Source of the DNA: Pseudomonas sp. PH1b
GTDB taxonomy: Bacteria; Pseudomonadota; Gammaproteobacteria; Pseudomonadales; Pseudomonadaceae
Direction of reading: 5' to 3'
Length of the DNA stretch: 64,000 bases
Assembly: GCF_000633395.1 (NCBI RefSeq)
Contig: NZ_AYMU01000022.1
Coordinates: 45,682-109,681, forward strand
Shown here: piece by piece, positions 8,207-16,878 of the stretch
Position numbering within the stretch: the first letter of the stretch is position 1
How the letters are laid out: every line of letters begins with the position of its first letter
Notes under the pieces: generated by a model
Told to the model about the DNA's origin: nothing
Databases searched by the model: none
What the model saw: only the letters and a program-made list of their open reading frames with translations
Position numbers and translations under genes: made by a program

Positions 8207-8827
8207 GTGCCCCCTGTCCACGACATCAACTGGCCGCTGTGGCTGTCGACCATGCTGCCCATGGCCCTGAGCGCCGGCCCCGGCAACCTGATGGTGGCCA
8301 GCTCCGGCGCCCAGAGCGGCGTGCGTCGTTCTCTGCGTTTTATCCTCGGGCTCGACCTGACCTATTTCCTGCTGGCCTTGCTGGTGGGGCTGGGGCTGTA
8401 TCACAGCCTGGCGAACCAGCCGCAACTGCTGTGGGGGCTGCGAGTCGCCGGCAGCCTGTACATTTTCTGGCTGGGCCTGCGCCTGTTGCTGCGGCCCCTG
8501 CGCAAGCCTGGCGAACAGGCCGTGACCCTGCAGTTTCGTGACGGCGTGGTGCTGCAACTGGGCAATGTGCAGGGCCTGGTCATGTTGCTGGTGATGTTCT
8601 CCACCTTCAGCCCGGGAACGGACGTGGGCAGCACCGTGGTGCTGACGCTCAGCGCCGCACTGATCGCGGTGAACCTGTTCGGTCATCTGCTCTGGGCCTG
8701 CCTCGGCTCAAGCCTGCAGGTCCTGCTGCGGGCCCGACCCAGGCTGCTGCTGGCCCAGAATGCCCTGTTCGGCGTGATGCTGATGGCGGTGGCAATCTGG
8801 ATCTTCCTGCGCAACGGCACTGCCTAG
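8207..8827 (+). CDS. LysE/RhtB family exporter
   Basis: Encodes 206 residues with about six hydrophobic segments. The LysE signature sits near the N-terminus: PMALSAGPGNLMVASSGAQ, where the family has x-PGP, here AGPGN. It exports amino acids or related small metabolites across the inner membrane. Translation probably starts at GTG, with TTGAGGAG 7-13 bp upstream. It lies 124 bp after the LysR gene and converges on another LysR gene. Substrate unknown. Confidence 0.88.
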   Translation: MPPVHDINWPLWLSTMLPMALSAGPGNLMVASSGAQSGVRRSLRFILGLDLTYFLLALLVGLGLYHSLANQPQLLWGLRVAGSLYIFWLGLRLLLRPLRKPGEQAVTLQFRDGVVLQLGNVQGLVMLLVMFSTFSPGTDVGSTVVLTLSAALIAVNLFGHLLWACLGSSLQVLLRARPRLLLAQNALFGVMLMAVAIWIFLRNGTA

Positions 8828-8844
8828 CCGCAAACGCGCAACAC

Positions 8845-9726
8845 TCACTCCCCGCACAACCCATGGCGCGCCAGCAAGTCGCAGAGAAACTCCACCACCC
8901 GTTCGACCCGCTCCTGGCCCTGGGTCGCCAGGTTGCGCAGCAGCCAGATATCCGCCCGGTGGGGCGGAGTCTGGGGCAACACCCGGTGCAGGCCCAGAGG
9001 CTCTGCGATGTACACCGGCAAGGCGGCAATCCCCAACCCCGCCTGCACCGCCTTGAGTTGCGCCTCCAGGTTGCCGGTGCGCATCCACAGCGGCTGGTCG
9101 CCGCTGAGCTGATCCAGCCAGCGGGCCAGGGGCATGTGGGCCAGGGTCTGGTTCCAGCCGATCAGCGAATGCTGGCGCAAGTCCGCCGGCTTTTCGGGGC
9201 AGCCATGGGCAGCGGCGTAACCCGGGGAACAGAACAGCGCCTGGGTCAACTCGCCAACCCGGCGCAGGGTGAAGTTGCCGGCTTCCGGCCGTTGCAGGCG
9301 CAGCAGCAGGTCGCTGTGACTCTGGGTGAGCTTGACCGAGCGCGCCGCATTGACGAAATCGAAGCGGATCTGTGGATGCTGCAAGCGAAACGGCGCAAGC
9401 GCGGGAATGATCAGGTGGCTGCCCATCAGCTCCGGGCAGTCGATGCGCACCACCCCCGCCATGCGCGCTCCAGGCCGGGACAGTTGGCGCTCCATCAGCC
9501 GGAAGCGCTCCTCGGCCTCCAGGGCCATGGGCAGCAGGGCCTGGCCGGCCTCGGTGAGGAAATAGCCCTGGGTGGTCTTGAGAAACAGCACGCTGTTCAA
9601 GGCCTGCTCCAGCATCAGGATCTTGCGCGAAACCGTCGAGGCCGACACCTTCAGCACCTGCCCGGCGTCGGTGATGTTGCTGGCATTGGCGACGGCTATG
9701 AAAAACCGCAGATCGTCCCAGTTCAC
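8845..9726 (-). CDS. LysR-family transcriptional regulator
   Basis: Encodes 293 residues. The DNA-binding domain (WDDLRFFIAVANASNITDAG, then VSASTVSRKILMLEQAL) spans residues 3-60 and the ligand domain follows, with an unusual Cys in VRIDCPELMGSHLIIPAL. The overall pattern is the single-target LysR group that carries a MNWDDLRFF start. It ends 17 bp from the converging LysE-type gene and is divergent from a GNAT gene 123 bp away, either of which could be its target. Effector unknown. Confidence 0.9.
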   Translation of the reverse strand: MNWDDLRFFIAVANASNITDAGQVLKVSASTVSRKILMLEQALNSVLFLKTTQGYFLTEAGQALLPMALEAEERFRLMERQLSRPGARMAGVVRIDCPELMGSHLIIPALAPFRLQHPQIRFDFVNAARSVKLTQSHSDLLLRLQRPEAGNFTLRRVGELTQALFCSPGYAAAHGCPEKPADLRQHSLIGWNQTLAHMPLARWLDQLSGDQPLWMRTGNLEAQLKAVQAGLGIAALPVYIAEPLGLHRVLPQTPPHRADIWLLRNLATQGQERVERVVEFLCDLLARHGLCGE

Positions 9727-9849
9727 GCTTACCTGCCCTATCCCTGAAAACCCAGGCCGAGGATCTTATGCGAAAAAAGTACCGCAGAGGTCAGACTTTT
9801 CTCCGGTAAAGTGGCCCAGGTCTTTGCTGCCAACGGATCTGGAGCCCCC

Positions 9850-10377
9850 ATGCTGGAACTGCATTCCCCTCGCCTTCACCTGCGCCCCTTGAACGCCCAT
9901 GACTGGGACCTGTTTCTGGCCCTGCACAGCGACCCGGAAAACCTCCGCTATGTCTGCGATCCGCTCTCCCGGGCGCAGATCGAGGAGCGTTTCACCTCGC
10001 GCCTGCCCCACTGGGACATGGATGCGAGCCATTGGCTGTGCCTGGTGATCCGCGACCGCCACAGCGGCGAAGAGCTGGGCTTCACCGGCCTGCGGGTCAG
10101 CGACCGGCCCAGCGCCGAAGCCGAGGTCGGCTACCTGCTGGCCCCCGCTCATCAAGGCAAGGGCCTGGCCACGGAATCCCTGCGCACGCTGATGGAGTAC
10201 GCCCGCCACAGCCTGGGTATCAAGCGCCTGGTGGCCACGGTCACCGACGGCAATGCAGCGTCGTGCCAGGTCCTGGAGCGCTGCGGTTTTGTCTTCCAGC
10301 ACTGTGATGAACGAGCATTCCAGAGGGGTGGCGAAGTGTTCGACGACCTGATTTTCAGCTGCCCCCTGACCGCCTGA
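9850..10377 (+). CDS. GNAT acetyltransferase, RimJ/RimL type
   Basis: Encodes 175 residues. The N-terminus LELHSPRLHLRPLNAHDW is the RimJ/RimL-type opening and the acetyl-CoA loop is AEVGYLLAPAHQGKGLATES (about residues 95-114), followed by NAASCQVLERCGFVFQ. It acetylates an N-terminal or small-molecule amine. The ATG with GGAG 6 bp upstream is preferred over one 39 bp earlier, which would add a non-family extension. It stands alone between a LysR gene and the FadR-type gene. Confidence 0.87.
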   Translation: MLELHSPRLHLRPLNAHDWDLFLALHSDPENLRYVCDPLSRAQIEERFTSRLPHWDMDASHWLCLVIRDRHSGEELGFTGLRVSDRPSAEAEVGYLLAPAHQGKGLATESLRTLMEYARHSLGIKRLVATVTDGNAASCQVLERCGFVFQHCDERAFQRGGEVFDDLIFSCPLTA

Positions 10378-10451
10378 ACCCGAGCTTGTCAGCCCCCTCC
10401 CAGGCCTGCCCGGTGCGGGTTTTTCTTGACAGCGAAAAATCCCAACGGCTA

Positions 10452-10462
10452 TTGTCTGACAA
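10452..10462. promoter_or_regulatory. Putative FadR-family operator upstream of its own regulator gene
   Basis: TTGTCTGACAA is a perfect 11-bp palindrome 26 bp before the regulator's ATG. The longer word GTCTGACAACCTGA recurs 824 bp away, just upstream of lhgO. GntR/FadR proteins typically bind short palindromes of this TNGTC-GACNA form, so this is probably the autoregulatory site. Confidence 0.65.
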
Positions 10463-10488
10463 CCTGACTACCAAGGCTTTACCCTCCC

Positions 10489-11199
10489 ATGCTCGAACTC
10501 CAGCGACCCGACTCTCTCGTTGTGCGGGTGGTCAATGCGATCCGCACCGAGATCGATTCCGGCCGCCTGGCCCCCGAATCGCGCCTGCCTACCGAGCAGC
10601 AGCTGGCCGAGCAGTTGAACGTCAGCCGCTCGGTGATTCGCGAAGCCATTGCCCAGCTCAAGGCCGACGGCGTGCTGATTGCCCGTCGTGGCCTGGGCTC
10701 GTACATTTCCAAGACCCCGGCCGGCACCGTCTTCCGCTTCCCGCAAACCCGAGGCCGTCTGGCGGACCTGGCGCAGATGTTCGAAATGCGCCTGTGGATC
10801 GAGACCCAGGCCGCGTCGATCGCCGCCCAGCGCCGCGACGCCGCTGACCTGCAGCGCATGCAACGAGCCCTGCAGGAAATGCACGACCAGCGCAGCGACC
10901 TGGAAACCGCCGCCCTGGCCGATGTGGAGTTCCACCGGGCCATCGCCGAAGCCAGCAAGAATGACTATTTCGTGGCTTTCCATGATTTTCTCGGCAGCCA
11001 GCTGGCCAGTGCCCGCAAGACCGCCTGGGAAAACTCGGCACTGCCCCAGGTAGGCGGTTCGGCGGATGCCATCCAGGAACATCAGGCGCTGTACCAGGCC
11101 ATCGCCGATGGCAACCGGCAAGCGGCCGCAGCCTGCGCCGATGCCCACTTGCGCGCATCGGCCAAGCGCCTGGGCCTGGAACTGCCGACTACCGATTAA
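10489..11199 (+). CDS. GntR-family regulator, FadR subfamily (FCD domain)
   Basis: Encodes 236 residues. The N-terminal winged helix (SGRLAPESRLPTEQQLAEQL, then NVSRSVIREAIAQLKADGVL) covers residues 10-75; an all-helical FCD ligand domain follows (FEMRLWIETQAASIAAQ, then DVEFHRAIAEAS and EHQALYQAI, supplying the Asp/His residues that bind metal and carboxylate). It precedes lhgO by 132 bp on the same strand and shares an operator-like word with it, so it very likely represses lhgO and the transporter until a hydroxy- or dicarboxylate binds. Confidence 0.93.
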   Translation: MLELQRPDSLVVRVVNAIRTEIDSGRLAPESRLPTEQQLAEQLNVSRSVIREAIAQLKADGVLIARRGLGSYISKTPAGTVFRFPQTRGRLADLAQMFEMRLWIETQAASIAAQRRDAADLQRMQRALQEMHDQRSDLETAALADVEFHRAIAEASKNDYFVAFHDFLGSQLASARKTAWENSALPQVGGSADAIQEHQALYQAIADGNRQAAAACADAHLRASAKRLGLELPTTD

Positions 11200-11275
11200 C
11201 CATTGCTAGAAAATTCACGCCTCACGCTGCACGTTTGACAGCCGGCGCAAGCCTGCAGAGTTTTGTCGGATTAGT

Positions 11276-11286
11276 TAGTCTGACAA
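11276..11286. promoter_or_regulatory. Putative FadR-family operator upstream of lhgO
   Basis: TAGTCTGACAA differs at one base from the palindrome in front of the FadR-type gene, and the 14-bp word GTCTGACAACCTGA (11278-11291) is identical at both places. A degraded half site, TTTGTCGGA, sits just to the left. It is 45 bp before the lhgO ATG, where binding would block transcription. Confidence 0.62.
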
Positions 11287-11331
11287 CCTGATAACCAGAC
11301 CTGAAACAAGTGATCCAAGGTACCCAGAACA

Positions 11332-12525
11332 ATGATCTATGACTTTTGCATCATCGGCGGCGGCATCGTCGGACTGGCCACCGCGATGGAGATCCTCAAG
11401 CGCCAGCCCGGCGCGTCGCTGGTGATCCTGGAAAAGGAAACCGTGCTGGCCAAACACCAGACCGGGCACAACAGCGGGGTGATCCATGCCGGGATCTACT
11501 ACGCGCCCGGCAGCCTCAAGGCCGACCTGTGCAAGCGTGGCGCCGAGGCCACCAAGCAGTTCTGCAGCGAGCACGGGATCAAGTTCGAGGTCTGCGGCAA
11601 GGTGCTGGTGGCGTCCAACGCCCTGGAAGTGCAACGCATGGAGGCCCTGTACCAGCGCTCGCAGCAGAACGGCCTGAAGGTCGAGCGCCTGGACGCCGAG
11701 CAACTGCGCCAGCGTGAACCGAACATCGTCGGCCTTGGCGGGCTGTTCCTCGACGCCACCGGCATCGTCGACTACCGCGAAGTCTGCGACACCATGGCCC
11801 GGGTGATCCGCCGCGACGGTGGCGAAATCTGCCTCAGCCAGACCGTGACCGCGATCCAGGAAAGCGCCGACAGCGTCACCGTCAGCACCCACGGCGGTAG
11901 CTGGCGGGCGAAGAAGCTGGTGGCCTGCGCCGGCCTGCAATCGGACCGCCTGGCGACCCTGGCCGGGATCAGCATCGACCACCAGATCATCCCCTTCCGT
12001 GGCGAATACTTCCGTCTGCCGGCGTCGAAGAACGACATCGTCAATCACCTGATCTACCCGATTCCCGACCCCGAGCTGCCGTTTCTCGGGGTGCACCTGA
12101 CGCGCATGATCGACGGCAGCGTCACCGTGGGGCCCAACGCGGTACTGGGCCTGGGCCGTGAGAACTACAAGAAGTTCTCGATCAACTGGCGCGATGTGGC
12201 GCAGTACGCCAGCTTCCCCGGGTTCTGGAAAACCATCTGGCAGAACCTCGGCTCCGGCACCACCGAGATGAAGAACTCGCTGTTCAAGTCCGGCTACCTG
12301 GAGCAATGCCGCAAGTACTGCCCGTCCCTGGAAGTCGACGACCTGCTGCCCTACGAAGCGGGGATCCGCGCCCAGGCGGTGATGCGCGACGGCAGCCTGG
12401 TGCACGACTTCCTGTTCGCCGAAACCCCGCGCATGTTGCACGTCTGCAACGCGCCCTCACCCGCCGCCACCTCGGCAATTCCCATTGGTTCGATGATTGC
12501 CGACCGGATCTTCCAGGCGGATTGA
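11332..12525 (+). CDS. lhgO: L-2-hydroxyglutarate oxidase/dehydrogenase
   Basis: Encodes 397 residues of the DAO-type FAD oxidoreductases. The FAD-binding motif DFCIIGGGIVGLATAMEIL is at residues 3-21, followed by HQTGHNSGVIHAGIYYAPGS, PFRGEYFRLP and FLGVHLTRMIDGSVTVGPNA, all typical of LhgO. It oxidises L-2-hydroxyglutarate to 2-oxoglutarate and passes electrons to the quinone pool at the inner membrane. It is flanked by a FadR-type regulator and an MHS-family transporter, which suggests an inducible uptake-and-oxidation unit. The csiD glutarate hydroxylase that accompanies lhgO in many Pseudomonas is absent here. Confidence 0.93.
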   Translation: MIYDFCIIGGGIVGLATAMEILKRQPGASLVILEKETVLAKHQTGHNSGVIHAGIYYAPGSLKADLCKRGAEATKQFCSEHGIKFEVCGKVLVASNALEVQRMEALYQRSQQNGLKVERLDAEQLRQREPNIVGLGGLFLDATGIVDYREVCDTMARVIRRDGGEICLSQTVTAIQESADSVTVSTHGGSWRAKKLVACAGLQSDRLATLAGISIDHQIIPFRGEYFRLPASKNDIVNHLIYPIPDPELPFLGVHLTRMIDGSVTVGPNAVLGLGRENYKKFSINWRDVAQYASFPGFWKTIWQNLGSGTTEMKNSLFKSGYLEQCRKYCPSLEVDDLLPYEAGIRAQAVMRDGSLVHDFLFAETPRMLHVCNAPSPAATSAIPIGSMIADRIFQAD

Positions 12526-12679
12526 AACACCCCGCGCCATGCCGTTCTTGCCCTGTGCCCAAGCACAGCCAGCAGGGCTGCGTGCCGCCGCAACACCTCC
12601 GGCAACGCCTTTTTCGGCGCGCTGGACATGGCTCGCGTCAACTCGACAATAAATACAATGATCCAAGAGGATGTACAGA

Positions 12680-14008
12680 ATGACCGCAGTTGAAACCGGC
12701 AGTACTGCAGCGGAAACCCCACAACAAACCAAGAAGCGCCTGCGCAAGGTCGCGGCGGCGACCATCTTCGGCTCGATGCTGGAGTGGTACGACTTCTACC
12801 TCTACGCCACCATGGCGGCCATCGTCTTCTCGAAGATCTTCTTCGACAACAGCGACCCGAAGACCGCCACCCTGATGGCCTTCTCCACCTTCGCCATCGG
12901 CTTTATCGCCCGGCCCTTCGGCGGCATCCTGTTCGGCTACCTGGGGGACAAGTTCGGCCGCAAGCAGGTCCTGGTGCTGACCTTCTGCCTGATGGGCGTG
13001 TGCACCACGCTGATCGGCCTGATCCCCAGCTACGCCTCGATCGGCATCTGGGCGCCGATCCTGCTGGTGGCCATCCGCATCATCCAGGGCCTGGGGGCCG
13101 GTGCCGAGCTCTCGGGCGCGGCGGTCACCTCCTATGAACATGCCAGCGAAGGCAAGCGCGGCAGCCAGGGCGCCTGGCCGGCACTGGGGCTGAACCTGGG
13201 CCTGCTGCTGTCGTCGCTGACCATTTACCTGCTGACCATCAACGGCAACGAGTTCCTGCTGGCCGGTGGCTGGCGCATCCCCTTCGTCTGCAGCATCGTG
13301 CTGGTGGGCGTCGGCCTCTGGGTGCGCAACAGCATCCCGGAAACCCCGGAGTTCAAGGAACTGAAGAAGGACGCGCCCAAGGTCCAGGCCTCGCCCCTCA
13401 AGGCGCTGCTGAAAAATGACCTCAAGGGCCTGGGCGTGGTGTTCTTCGTGGCCATCGGCTACAACGCCCTGAGCTACATCTTCAAGACCTTCTCCCTGGC
13501 GTACCTGACCCAGTACAAGGGCGTGGACGTACACGTCACCTCGCTGTCGGTGACCATCGCCAGCCTGATCGCCATCGTTGCCGTACCGTTCTTCGGCTGG
13601 CTCTGCGACAAGTGGAGCAGCAAGACCGTGCTGGTACTCGGCGGCGTGTTCTCGCTGCTGTTCGCCTACCCGTTCCTGGCCCTGCTCAACACCGGCGAAA
13701 GCTTGATGATCTACATCGCCATCGGTGTCGGCACCGGCATCCTGGCGCCCATGATGTTCGCGCCCCAGGGTTCGTTCCTCAGCCGCCAGTTCCCCACCGC
13801 GACCCGCTCCTCGGGCTTCGGCACCGGGCGCGAGATCGGCACCGCCATCGCCGGCGGCCTGGCGCCGCTGGGTGCCCTGTCCCTGGTGACCGCCTCGGCC
13901 ACCCACTCCACCGATGGCGTGGTGATCATCCTCGCCGTCGCCGCGGTGCTGGTGGTGGTGTTCGCCCTGTGCGACCAGGGCCGCAAGCACTCGGCATTCA
14001 AGAACTGA
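12680..14008 (+). CDS. MFS transporter, metabolite:H+ symporter (MHS) family
   Basis: Encodes 442 residues with 12 predicted membrane helices. The MHS opening IFGSMLEWYDFYLYATMAAI is at about residues 33-52; the loop motif GYLGDKFGRKQVL and the later GWLCDKWSSKTVL are the two MFS loop-2/3-type signatures. Relatives include KgtP (2-oxoglutarate), ShiA and citrate permeases. The ATG with AGAGGA 8 bp upstream is preferred to the one 9 bp earlier, which abuts the ribosome site. The gene follows lhgO by 154 bp, so the cargo is probably L-2-hydroxyglutarate or another dicarboxylate; this is inferred from context. Confidence 0.9.
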   Translation: MTAVETGSTAAETPQQTKKRLRKVAAATIFGSMLEWYDFYLYATMAAIVFSKIFFDNSDPKTATLMAFSTFAIGFIARPFGGILFGYLGDKFGRKQVLVLTFCLMGVCTTLIGLIPSYASIGIWAPILLVAIRIIQGLGAGAELSGAAVTSYEHASEGKRGSQGAWPALGLNLGLLLSSLTIYLLTINGNEFLLAGGWRIPFVCSIVLVGVGLWVRNSIPETPEFKELKKDAPKVQASPLKALLKNDLKGLGVVFFVAIGYNALSYIFKTFSLAYLTQYKGVDVHVTSLSVTIASLIAIVAVPFFGWLCDKWSSKTVLVLGGVFSLLFAYPFLALLNTGESLMIYIAIGVGTGILAPMMFAPQGSFLSRQFPTATRSSGFGTGREIGTAIAGGLAPLGALSLVTASATHSTDGVVIILAVAAVLVVVFALCDQGRKHSAFKN

Positions 14009-14024
14009 GGTTGGCGGCTCCCTT

Positions 14025-14048
14025 CCCAGGCCGCTGCAGCGGCCTGGG
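14025..14048. terminator. Perfect 24-bp palindrome after the MHS transporter gene
   Basis: CCCAGGCCGCTGCAGC continues into its exact complement, giving a 24-bp perfect palindrome 17 bp past the stop codon. As RNA it would be a GC-rich hairpin but has no T-run after it, so it may be a factor-dependent terminator or mRNA-stabilising element. Confidence 0.4.
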
Positions 14049-14094
14049 GAGACTCTGCTAAGGTGGCCGCTGAACTCGTATTACGGGCTACCCC

Positions 14095-14892
14095 ATGTCA
14101 CCCAATAGCGCATTCGGCGTCGATGCCGACGGCAGGATCAGCCTTCCCGCCGAACCACCCTTGCAACCCGAATACCGCGCCCTGCTCGACCAGCTGCGTA
14201 CCGCCCTCTGCGCTCCCGCCAGCCCACCGCTGCACAGCCTCTACCTGTACGGCAGCGTCGCCCGTGGCACGGCCACCCTCGGGGCCTCCGACCTCGACCT
14301 GTGCCTGATTCTGCAAGATCCCGCCGACACCGCCCAGCTCCTGCATTTGGAAAACCTGCGCCAGACGCTGCAAGCGCGGCACCCTTTAGTGTCGAAGATC
14401 GATTTCGATATCGGCCACCTTGAACAGGTGCTGGCAACCCAGAACCTCGACAGCTGGGGCTATTGGCTCAAGCACCATTGCCGCTGCCTGTGGGGCGAAG
14501 ACCTGCGCTCGCGCTTTGCACCTTTCAGGCCCAGCCGGGACATTGCCCTGGCGGTGAACGGCGACTTTCTCGCAGTGCTGAACGACTACGCCATGCACCT
14601 CGACCGCGAACAGATGCCCGCCGAAGTCCTCCGGCTGCAACGGCAGGCCTCGCGCAAGCTGGTTCGCGCCACCAACCTGCTGCGCCAGGAGCAGGAGCCG
14701 AGCTGGCCCCAGAGCCTGGATGAGCACGTGCAGCTGTTTGTGCAGCACTACCCGGAAATGGCAGGCCCCATCGACGAGTTCCGCCAGGCCGCCGAGGCGA
14801 CGGCCCCCGCCAGCGTCGGTTTCAGCGACCGCTTGCGGCAGATGGCGCAATGGATGAACCAGGAACTGCCCCCGCCGTCCCCCAGGCATTGA
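14095..14892 (+). CDS. Nucleotidyltransferase-domain protein (aminoglycoside adenylyltransferase-like)
   Basis: Encodes 265 residues. The polymerase-beta-type nucleotidyltransferase signature LYLYGSVARGTATLGASDLD (residues 44-63) gives GSVARG followed by the paired aspartates D-L-D; a third acid is likely in SKIDFDIGHLEQV. The rest is helical, as in ANT/KNT-type adenylyltransferases, with PFRPSRDIALAVNGDFLAVL in the middle. Such enzymes transfer a nucleotide to a small molecule or protein. The substrate is unknown and resistance should not be assumed. Single gene, with no antitoxin-like HEPN neighbour. Confidence 0.82.
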   Translation: MSPNSAFGVDADGRISLPAEPPLQPEYRALLDQLRTALCAPASPPLHSLYLYGSVARGTATLGASDLDLCLILQDPADTAQLLHLENLRQTLQARHPLVSKIDFDIGHLEQVLATQNLDSWGYWLKHHCRCLWGEDLRSRFAPFRPSRDIALAVNGDFLAVLNDYAMHLDREQMPAEVLRLQRQASRKLVRATNLLRQEQEPSWPQSLDEHVQLFVQHYPEMAGPIDEFRQAAEATAPASVGFSDRLRQMAQWMNQELPPPSPRH

Positions 14893-15073
14893 CCCCTGCA
14901 ATTGCGCCGTTCCCGGCAACGGCTGCACCAGGGCTTGGCCCCCGATCAGCCCCGCGAGGCGCTGACCCAGGATCAGCAGGCCGCCCTGGAACCGAGGTCG
15001 CCGCCGGACAACGATTTCTGCGGGTCCCGCAGAGCCGACCAGACCCAGACACTGCTCTGCCAAGGCCGCCGGA

Positions 15074-15856
15074 TCAGACCTGCAGCACCTCGATTCCCAA
15101 CTGGCGATAACCTTCGATATCCACACCCGACGCCTCCTGCTCGGTCACCAGCCGGTGCAGGCGGTTGCACGGCACCACGACAAAGGGCTCCATGGCCCCG
15201 AGCTTGTCGGCGGTGGTCACGGCGATGACCTCGCTGGCACTGTCGAACATTGCCTGCTTGATCGGCACCTCGTCGAAATGCAGGGAGCTGATGCCGATCT
15301 CCGGGTGGATCGCGCAGACCCCGGTGAACAGCAGGTCGGCCTTGATCCCTTGAATCATCCGCAGTGCCTCATGGCCGCTGGCGGACAGGGTTGCCGGGTT
15401 GAGCTGGCCGCCGGCGAGTATCACCTTGACCTTGGGGTATTCGGCCAGGGCCACGGCAATCATCGGCGAGGCGGTGACGGCCGTCAGGCTGATGCCCGCC
15501 GGCAGCGACTGGGCGATGTGCAGGGTGGTGGAGCCGGAATCGAACATCACTGTCTGCCCCTCCCGCACCCACTGCACGGCGAACTGCGCCAGGCGCACTT
15601 TCGCCTCGCTGGTTTCACCCACCCGGGTGAAGTAGTCCTTGCCGCTGTCCTTAGGCCGCGGCAGCGCACCACCGTGGACCCGCTGCACCAGGCCGCCGGC
15701 ATCCAGCTCCGCCAGGTCGCGGCGGATGGTGTCTTCGGAGACCGCGAAATGCCGGCTCAGCTCGGCCGCCATGACCTTGCCGTCGCGCTCCAGCAGCAGA
15801 AGGATTTTTTGCCGACGCAAGGATGGCAGCTCGGCTATCGGGTGTTGACCTTGCAT
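15074..15856 (-). CDS. DeoR/GlpR-family transcriptional regulator
   Basis: Encodes 260 residues from the preferred ATG (a TTG 30 bp upstream is also open). The DeoR helix-turn-helix is LRRQKILLLLERDGKVMAAE, then HFAVSEDTIRRDLAEL, ending in the RVHGGAL signature; a DeoRC sugar-phosphate sensor domain follows with DSGSTTLHIAQSLP and LTGVCAIHPEIGIS. Family members repress sugar or polyol catabolism genes and respond to phosphorylated sugars. No sugar operon adjoins, so targets are probably distant or it controls the neighbouring GNAT. An inverted repeat sits just upstream. Confidence 0.92.
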   Translation of the reverse strand: MQGQHPIAELPSLRRQKILLLLERDGKVMAAELSRHFAVSEDTIRRDLAELDAGGLVQRVHGGALPRPKDSGKDYFTRVGETSEAKVRLAQFAVQWVREGQTVMFDSGSTTLHIAQSLPAGISLTAVTASPMIAVALAEYPKVKVILAGGQLNPATLSASGHEALRMIQGIKADLLFTGVCAIHPEIGISSLHFDEVPIKQAMFDSASEVIAVTTADKLGAMEPFVVVPCNRLHRLVTEQEASGVDIEGYRQLGIEVLQV

Positions 15857-15870
15857 GTTTATGCCCGCTA

Positions 15871-15886
15871 TTGCGTTTTTTCGCAA
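15871..15886. promoter_or_regulatory. Inverted repeat upstream of the deoR-type gene
   Basis: TTGCG at 15871-15875 pairs with CGCAA at 15882-15886 around a T6 centre, 15 bp upstream of the regulator's ATG. DeoR-family repressors commonly bind TTTCG/TTGCG-type repeats near their own promoters, so this is a candidate autoregulatory site. A slipped hairpin without regulatory role is also possible. Confidence 0.4.
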
Positions 15887-15923
15887 AACTACACAGACAA
15901 TCAGGCAAAAACAAGCAGCCCGA

Positions 15924-16646
15924 TCAGTTGATCAACTGCGGCGCCCGTGAGCTGTACAAGGCCGCTTCTCCGAGGCGCTCGCGCACCAGCGCCTGGGCCT
16001 GGCGGGTCATCTGGTCCAGCTGCCGGTCACGTTTCTTCTCCGCTTCCAGCATCGCCTTGCGCCCATGCTGGGCCAGCAGGTAGGTGTGGATCTGCCGTAC
16101 TTCCACCGATTGGTAGATCGGCGCCACATCCAGCACCGCCAGCAGGCCGTCGCTGCCGTGGTCGCGGGTGTTCATCAGCACTTGCGGGCCGCGGGCGCCC
16201 AGCAGTTGGAAGCCCAGGGCCTCGAAACAATCGACCTTGGCCACATTGCAGGCGAGCTCCGCATGCGGGTAGCGCGCCAGCATCGTCTCCAGCATCTGCC
16301 GGGCAATCCCCTGGCGCCGCTGACCTTGCAGCACCGCCATATAGGCCACGGCGCAGGCCCGGGGGTCGTCCTTGAATGGCAGGTACAGCACAAAACCCAA
16401 CACCTGCTCCGGGTCCTGACTGTCGCTGGCGACCACCAACTCCACCGGAATCCCCCGGGAGCCGTCCATGGCCTGCAGGTACAGGTGCACCTCAAAACCA
16501 ACGCCGTACTGGTACAGGTTGTACAGCGGGTTGCTCGGGGCAATGGCCACCGCGCTGATGTCGGTGATGTAATCCACCACCATCTGCTGGATCTGGCTCT
16601 GGATGGCTTCGGGCGGCGGGGCTTGGAACAGGGTGATGCTGGACAT
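15924..16646 (-). CDS. GNAT family N-acetyltransferase with C-terminal helical extension
   Basis: Encodes 240 residues. The acetyl-CoA motif is VAYMAVLQGQRRQGIARQML (about residues 101-120), preceded by LGFVLYLPFKDDPRACA. After the GNAT core, about 60 residues form charged helices (EAEKKRDRQLDQMTRQAQAL), unusual for a minimal GNAT. The start MSSITLFQ is chosen as family-like; an in-frame ATG 54 bp upstream exists. It lies 67 bp upstream of, and reads in the same direction as, the deoR-type gene. Substrate unknown. Confidence 0.85.
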   Translation of the reverse strand: MSSITLFQAPPPEAIQSQIQQMVVDYITDISAVAIAPSNPLYNLYQYGVGFEVHLYLQAMDGSRGIPVELVVASDSQDPEQVLGFVLYLPFKDDPRACAVAYMAVLQGQRRQGIARQMLETMLARYPHAELACNVAKVDCFEALGFQLLGARGPQVLMNTRDHGSDGLLAVLDVAPIYQSVEVRQIHTYLLAQHGRKAMLEAEKKRDRQLDQMTRQAQALVRERLGEAALYSSRAPQLIN

Positions 16647-16878
16647 CGAGGCGGGGACTCCGAGGATTGAGGCGTGCCCGAAGGCTGCGGGCGCCGCCAT
16701 GATAACCCGTCACGGGAGGCACAGGCGCATGACAAGTGCGCCGAACTGAACGCTGGCACTGTCGAAAAAACGGGGGATGCATCTTCAGGGAAGCGCTGGC
16801 TAGGCCAGCCAGTAGCGACCGCAGCAAAGCTGCCGCCGCTACCCAAGCGAGGGGCGGATGCACGAGGGCATCCGCGCT

